Shown here one piece after another: positions 60,413-64,000 of a stretch of 64,000 nucleotides of DNA. The stretch is from CAJCIW01 sp963833965 (GTDB lineage Bacteria; Chlamydiota; Chlamydiia; Chlamydiales; Rhabdochlamydiaceae): positions 744,001 to 808,000 of the forward strand of contig CAWHZZ010000001.1 of the NCBI GenBank assembly GCA_963833965.1, read 5' to 3'. Each line of letters starts with the position of its first letter. Positions within the stretch are counted from its first letter, which is position 1. Under the pieces are notes generated by a model. It made no database searches. It was given only the letters and a program-made list of their open reading frames with translations, and was not told the origin of the DNA. A program made the translations under genes and the position numbers.

Positions 60413-61695
60413 GTTCTTTTCCTCACAAAAATCTTCAGAGAAATAATCAATCCGTTCAAAACAGCGAGCCCAGCCAGCAGGAGAAAAACATTTCGATTTT
60501 TTTTCCGAATTTTTCCGAGCGACCGCTCTTTTCCGCGCTCCTCCTCTGTCTTTTTGACCTTAGACTCATCCCAAGAACCTGCGAATAGGTGGTTTGCATA
60601 AATCGAGGGGATTCCCGATTTAGCGAAGAAGTAAGCGGCGGGGAAAATGACATCGACATTGCCTTCACGGTCGATCGCTTTTTCGACGGCCTCGGTCATC
60701 GTAATATAAGTCCGCTGCATCACAACCTCGGTACGGGAGTAAGCATCCTTTCCTCGAAATTTTTCACCTAACGGGTTCCAGCGCTCGAGGATCAAATCGA
60801 TCATTTTGCCCATGACGGGATGATGGGAGCGCGAGCCGAAGATGCCGTTTCCGCAGGTCACTCCTCTACCGACAAATGGCTCATGGGGAGTTTCGAGAGC
60901 GCAGAAAAAATCATAGACGCGGTGCATGCTGTCGAAAGAACGGAGGCATTCCACATCGTGGTCAACGTATATTCCTCCCTGCTGAAACAGAATTTCATAG
61001 CGCAAGAGGTCCGACTTTTCCCCCCAATTTTGAGACTCCTCAAAACATCTTCCTAGTTTTAAAAAATGAAAATCTTTGACCAAATTTTTTTCCATCCCGT
61101 CGCAAGGAGGGTCGCGCTCGCGGTCTGTCCAAAATTTTACAGTCCAAGCAGGATGAGCGGCAATCCAAGAGCGGACGTTTTCCACCGATTCGGGAGGAAA
61201 AGGGCGGGGCCCTAGCCAAACGAAATGCACGAGACAGGGAATTTTATAGCCACCTTTTTCTGTATATTGCGCCATTTTGTGCTTATGAAAAAGCGCCTTG
61301 GACCGCTCGAGCAATTCGAAGTCTTTGTCGCCAGCGACATGTTTCCAGTGGGAAGTCGAGGAGCCCATCATCGCATCAAAATCACTTTGATTTCCGAAAA
61401 CGTGAGCAGAAAGAAATAAGAAAATGAAGAGCCAGTTGCCAAACTCCACGCCAGCGAAAAATCGAAGATTTTGGCGTTCTCTTCCCAGAACCTGCGAGCA
61501 GGTTCGGCCGACTGCGAAGACACGAAAAGGTCCGGTGGACCTTCGCAGTGCAAAGCAGGTGAGCTGAAGCGAACCGGGAAGGGCGAAGACATACTTGAGA
61601 AAGTAGAAAAGCCGCCGCCGGGGCAAGAGACGCCAAAAGAGCGATTTTGCGCGGCGAAGAGTTTGGCAACTGGCTCTTGAATAAACGATTTTCAC
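60409..61695 (-). CDS. DXD-type glycosyltransferase, paralogue 2, with repeat-encoded N-terminus
   Basis: 428 residues from GTG 61695 in a GTGA overlap with the upstream stop. After six codons the frame enters a 248 bp inverted-repeat element and leaves it into the hydrophobic signal segment LFIFLFLSAHVFGNQ. An in-frame GTG at 61449, inside the element's end, could start a normal signal peptide (VEFGNWLFIFLF). The catalytic domain has LVHFVWLGPRPFPPESVENV, KSDLLRYEILFQQGGIYVDH and Asp245-His-Asp247 (numbered from GTG 61695). C-terminal transmembrane helix NVFLLLAGLAVLNGLIISL. Without the element the gene looks like its two neighbours, so the insertion is secondary. Confidence 0.82.
   Translation of the reverse strand: MKIVYSRASCQTLRRAKSLFWRLLPRRRLFYFLKYVFALPGSLQLTCFALRRSTGPFRVFAVGRTCSQVLGRERQNLRFFAGVEFGNWLFIFLFLSAHVFGNQSDFDAMMGSSTSHWKHVAGDKDFELLERSKALFHKHKMAQYTEKGGYKIPCLVHFVWLGPRPFPPESVENVRSWIAAHPAWTVKFWTDRERDPPCDGMEKNLVKDFHFLKLGRCFEESQNWGEKSDLLRYEILFQQGGIYVDHDVECLRSFDSMHRVYDFFCALETPHEPFVGRGVTCGNGIFGSRSHHPVMGKMIDLILERWNPLGEKFRGKDAYSRTEVVMQRTYITMTEAVEKAIDREGNVDVIFPAAYFFAKSGIPSIYANHLFAGSWDESKVKKTEEERGKERSLGKIRKKNRNVFLLLAGLAVLNGLIISLKIFVRKRT
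61429..61676. repeat. Family C MITE-like element, full copy 2 (248 bp)
   Basis: Perfect 18 bp terminal inverted repeats GAGCCAGTTGCCAAACTC (61429-61446) / GAGTTTGGCAACTGGCTC (61659-61676). Internal hairpins: AACCTGCGAGCAGGTT and AAGGTCC-GGT-GGACCTT. Same length and internal orientation as 54127-54374, but its host gene runs on the opposite strand, so the element is open in both reading directions. No certain target-site duplication; a TTCA-like direct repeat flanks it ambiguously. Confidence 0.9.
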
Positions 61696-62684
61696 TTTTG
61701 TTTCCTCAACAAATAAACTCCCAGCCCTACATTGACAGCAGCCAAGAAAAATCCGAACAACAAAGTCCAGGAAAATTCTCGCTTAACATCCTTTAACAAG
61801 CGCAGTTCTTTGCTCTCGCGAGAAAGTTTATTCTTATACCACGTTCCTTGGTGCCTGTGAGTGGTGTAAATGGCATTGTTTCGGTTGGAAAGGCTGAAAT
61901 AATCCGGCGGGAAAATTGCATCTCTGCGGCCAGAGCGGTTATGGGCCTCTTTAATCCCGACAGCTAGAGATTTGAATCCTCTGTGCATCACGCGATTGTG
62001 TATAGCGGAAGGTTCAGTGCCGGGATATTGGGATTCCAAAGAATCCCACTGCACCATCAGCCATTTTTTTGCGGCTTTTAAAATGGGATGCTGCGCCGTC
62101 GAAGCGAGAAGATGGGGCGAGGGATTTAAGGAGGAACTCATGATCGTCCGCCCTAAAAGTTCCATGCCGCAAAAGAAATCGTAATTTTTTCGCAATGGTG
62201 CGATCGTTTTTAAACATTGGACATCGTGGTCGACATAGACACCGCCTTCTTCGAGCAAGACGGCGTAGCGCAAAATTTTGGAACGCTCTCCAAAATTATC
62301 GCTCTTGTAGTAGCACTCTTCGAGCTCTTGCAGAGGAAACCGGTTAAAGGGGTGCACCTCCATTCGATCATCCGGCGCCGCTTTTCCAAGATCAGTCCAA
62401 AATTTCACCTTCCAACCTGGATGAAGATCGATCCAATTTTTTACATATGCCACTGATTTTGCAGGAAACGAACTCGGCCCCAGCCAAATAAAATGCAATG
62501 TGGACGGGATCTCTCCCGCTGGACCCGTCCTCTTTTCCGCCATATTGAAAAGGGCCGAATAAAATCCCATCAATTTTCGATCTTCTGCGGTGCGGATGTG
62601 TTTTAAGTCGCCCAAATGATCGTCAAAGCTGCCCGCGAAAAGCGACCAGGGAATCAATAAGAGCAATAGGAGAAATTTTTTCAT
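61692..62684 (-). CDS. DXD-type glycosyltransferase, paralogue 1
   Basis: 330 residues from ATG 62684, overlapping the previous stop as ATGA; upstream codons in frame lie within the GT4 gene. Signal peptide MKKFLLLLLLIPWSLFAGSF, sugar-binding domain with TLHFIWLGPSSFPAKSVAYV, RSKILRYAVLLEEGGVYVDH and Asp152-His-Asp154, and a C-terminal transmembrane helix (LFGFFLAAVNVGLGVYLL) with a short basic tail. The spacing of the motifs is identical in all three paralogues. Presumed Sec-exported, anchored at the C-terminus with the catalytic domain in the periplasm; nucleotide-sugar supply there is unexplained, so a host-facing or vesicular setting should be considered. Confidence 0.85.
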   Translation of the reverse strand: MKKFLLLLLLIPWSLFAGSFDDHLGDLKHIRTAEDRKLMGFYSALFNMAEKRTGPAGEIPSTLHFIWLGPSSFPAKSVAYVKNWIDLHPGWKVKFWTDLGKAAPDDRMEVHPFNRFPLQELEECYYKSDNFGERSKILRYAVLLEEGGVYVDHDVQCLKTIAPLRKNYDFFCGMELLGRTIMSSSLNPSPHLLASTAQHPILKAAKKWLMVQWDSLESQYPGTEPSAIHNRVMHRGFKSLAVGIKEAHNRSGRRDAIFPPDYFSLSNRNNAIYTTHRHQGTWYKNKLSRESKELRLLKDVKREFSWTLLFGFFLAAVNVGLGVYLLRKQK

Positions 62685-63892
62685 GATCGGAGTATACCAT
62701 CGAAAATCTTTAAATACGCTTCCGCCGTTTTTTCCCATGTAAAATGGCGAATGTTTCGCTGTGATTCAAGGGCTTTGCTTCTCGTCTCAGGTACGTTCGA
62801 TAAGACCCGATCGAGTTTTTCGGCGATATCTTGCGGAGACCTGGGGTCGAACACCTCAGCATGGACGTTGTGCACTTGCATATGCTCCAGAAATGGAGGA
62901 ATATTCGACATCGCGACCGGCACCCCTTTTTCCCAAGCGTCAAAACCGGGAATATTGCCACCTTCGTAAAGAGAAGGGTTCACCACAACTTCCGCGCATT
63001 GGATCAGGCTGTCCATTTCTTCATTCGAGACGTAGCCGAGCCCAAGAACATCGGCCGTCCCGGCGCCGATTTCCAATCCGATGTCACAAGCTCTGCCGTT
63101 CATGATCTCTGTTCCCGAGCCGGTAAAAATCAGCAGCAAATCGTGCCCTTTTCTTTTCAAAATAGCAAAAGCGGAAAGAAGCACGCCGGTATTTTTATGG
63201 CTGCTGATGTTAGTGGGACAAAGGATATACTTCTTTTCGATTTGGAAACGGCTCTTAAAGAGCGGCACCCCCCCAACAGTCGGCGCAACTGGCACCACAT
63301 GGGTCCTATCTCCGCTTAAGGGATAAAATTTTTTCAATTCTCCTCTCATGAATTCCGTCGAAACGATGGGCGTCGCGCGGGAAAGCCAGATCGGCATTTC
63401 GCGATTGATGAAATCTAACACCCACGGCGCCATCGTCTGCCCTGAAAAAAAATACTTAAAGTTGAAATCGTGAAAGATCCCGGCCATCGGGCATTTTAGC
63501 GCAGGGCATTTCAGATGAAATGGCCAAATAAAAAAAGCGAGATCGTAATTTTTGACGACTTCTTGAAGTTCTTTGTCGACAGCTCCTGACAAATAGAAAG
63601 AGAGCGGCGACAAAAGGCGCGATAATTTTCTTTGAAATAGCTGAATCACATGCCGGCTTCCGCGAATGTTTAAGATGTCCTTGCCGGCGAGTTTTGCCGA
63701 AGAGAGCTCATAAATGCGAATGCCCGATTGATTGGCGATTTCCCTGAGTTTTTCGCGTCGAATGCTATGGGGATTTCCAAAAAAAGTGATCTCGATTTCC
63801 GGCCTCACCTTTTTCAATGCGGGAAGAAGAGCGCGCGCCACCCGCGATCCCCCGCCAGGATTGCCAATATGATCGATGACAGCGAGTTTCAT
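62681..63892 (-). CDS. Glycosyltransferase family 4-type (GT-B)
   Basis: 403 residues, cytoplasmic. N-terminal acceptor domain (VIDHIGNPGGGSRVARALL, a glycine-rich loop) and C-terminal donor domain with YILCPTNISSHKNTGVLLSA, LGLGYVSNEEMDSLIQCAEV and the E-x7-E-like motif NPSLYEGGNIPGFDAWEKG that binds the nucleotide-sugar. A retaining glycosyltransferase, probably for LPS or a surface glycan. ATG 63892 overlaps the stop of the upstream gene (ATGA), and its own stop overlaps the first DXD gene, so it belongs to a 4-5 gene translationally coupled operon. Confidence 0.88.
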   Translation of the reverse strand: MKLAVIDHIGNPGGGSRVARALLPALKKVRPEIEITFFGNPHSIRREKLREIANQSGIRIYELSSAKLAGKDILNIRGSRHVIQLFQRKLSRLLSPLSFYLSGAVDKELQEVVKNYDLAFFIWPFHLKCPALKCPMAGIFHDFNFKYFFSGQTMAPWVLDFINREMPIWLSRATPIVSTEFMRGELKKFYPLSGDRTHVVPVAPTVGGVPLFKSRFQIEKKYILCPTNISSHKNTGVLLSAFAILKRKGHDLLLIFTGSGTEIMNGRACDIGLEIGAGTADVLGLGYVSNEEMDSLIQCAEVVVNPSLYEGGNIPGFDAWEKGVPVAMSNIPPFLEHMQVHNVHAEVFDPRSPQDIAEKLDRVLSNVPETRSKALESQRNIRHFTWEKTAEAYLKIFDGILRS

Positions 63893-64000
63893 GCCGCTTC
63901 AGCTCTGCTCCATTTATTCTTTATCCAATGCCGCACATGCGAAGACGTCGAAAAAGCGGCGAGCAGAGACAGTAAAAAAATTAAAAGAAGCTGGACAATC
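63889..64000 (-). CDS. C-terminal fragment of a membrane protein (runs off the window)
   Basis: On the minus strand a frame open to the window edge reads a hydrophobic segment (IVQLLLIFLLSLLAAFS) and a basic tail (HVRHWIKNKWSRAEAA), with stop TGA overlapping the GT4 start ATG (ATGA). So the glycosyltransferase operon extends beyond the window. Family unknown. Confidence 0.6.
   Translation of the reverse strand, partial: IVQLLLIFLLSLLAAFSTSSHVRHWIKNKWSRAEAA

Noticed and set aside
61447..61658. Family C element as a small protein-coding gene of its own
   Set aside because: Open in several frames, but the terminal repeats and hairpins, and lack of a conserved frame between copies (read on opposite strands), favour a non-coding mobile element.

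Overview
The window reads as the chromosome of a Chlamydiae-phylum bacterium, most likely an environmental (Parachlamydia/Waddlia/Criblamydia-type) lineage rather than Chlamydia itself. Reasons: mutL followed by pepP, a uvrD and rpoN neighbourhood, a DUF1343 gene beside groESL and an AhpC next to a small unknown gene all recall gene neighbourhoods I remember from Chlamydia (roughly CT574-575 and CT602-609 of C. trachomatis; not checked here). In addition there are an F-box effector-type gene, a cytochrome bo operon and proline catabolism, which fit amoeba-associated relatives. Genus cannot be fixed from the sequence alone.

Layout. 1-6.1 kb: cytochrome bo ubiquinol oxidase operon cyoA(partial)BCDE with a repeat wedged between cyoA and cyoB, then an OPT-family transporter. 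6.1-7.6 kb: a prepilin-like gene pair. 7.6-9.9 kb: a large protein with a C-terminal microbial PARG (poly(ADP-ribose) glycohydrolase) domain, ended by a strong terminator. 10-11.2 kb: YhcG/DUF1016 nuclease-like gene. 11.2-20.1 kb (minus): a PPDK/PEP-synthase ATP-grasp-like protein, a helical-repeat protein, a membrane class III nucleotidyl cyclase and a sensor histidine kinase. 20.2-20.8 kb: RelE/HigB-type toxin-antitoxin pair. 20.8-25 kb: pepP, mutL and a CCA-adding enzyme carrying an in-frame inverted-repeat insertion. 25.1-27 kb: two convergent paralogous kinase-like membrane proteins. 27.2-30.4 kb: TrmH-type methylase, a frameshifted rsgA, enolase. 30.5-35.8 kb: secreted lipase, membrane sulfatase/YejM-like protein, a degenerate M16 peptidase and a small unknown gene. 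35.8-40.2 kb: AhpC, metallo-beta-lactamase hydrolase, tRNA-Arg(ACG), TrkA/TrkH potassium uptake. 40.2-42.7 kb: two tandem seven-repeat YVTN beta-propeller proteins. 42.8-46.2 kb: groESL with a consensus promoter and a degenerate CIRCE, then a NamZ-like (DUF1343) protein. 46.3-50.5 kb: PutA and a small charged secreted protein. 50.6-51.7 kb: an F-box effector-type gene split by one frameshift. 52-58.2 kb: UvrD/PcrA, a TIG-propeller-PKD secreted protein, a GT9 glycosyltransferase, sigma-54. 58.5-64 kb: a tightly overlapping minus-strand operon of one GT4-like and three DXD-type glycosyltransferases, and a membrane HExxH protein.

The least explained layer is a set of short inverted-repeat elements: (A) a 130-160 bp element with ends of about 24 bp, two copies; (B) a palindrome of up to about 145 bp, four copies; (C) a 248 bp MITE-like element with 18 bp terminal inverted repeats, two full copies plus two core remnants; (D) nested palindromes, two copies; and (E) a 116 bp inverted-repeat-bounded insertion inside the CCA-adding enzyme. 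The two full C copies each lie a few codons downstream of a start codon and just before a signal-peptide core. They are read by their host genes on opposite strands, and both readings are open.
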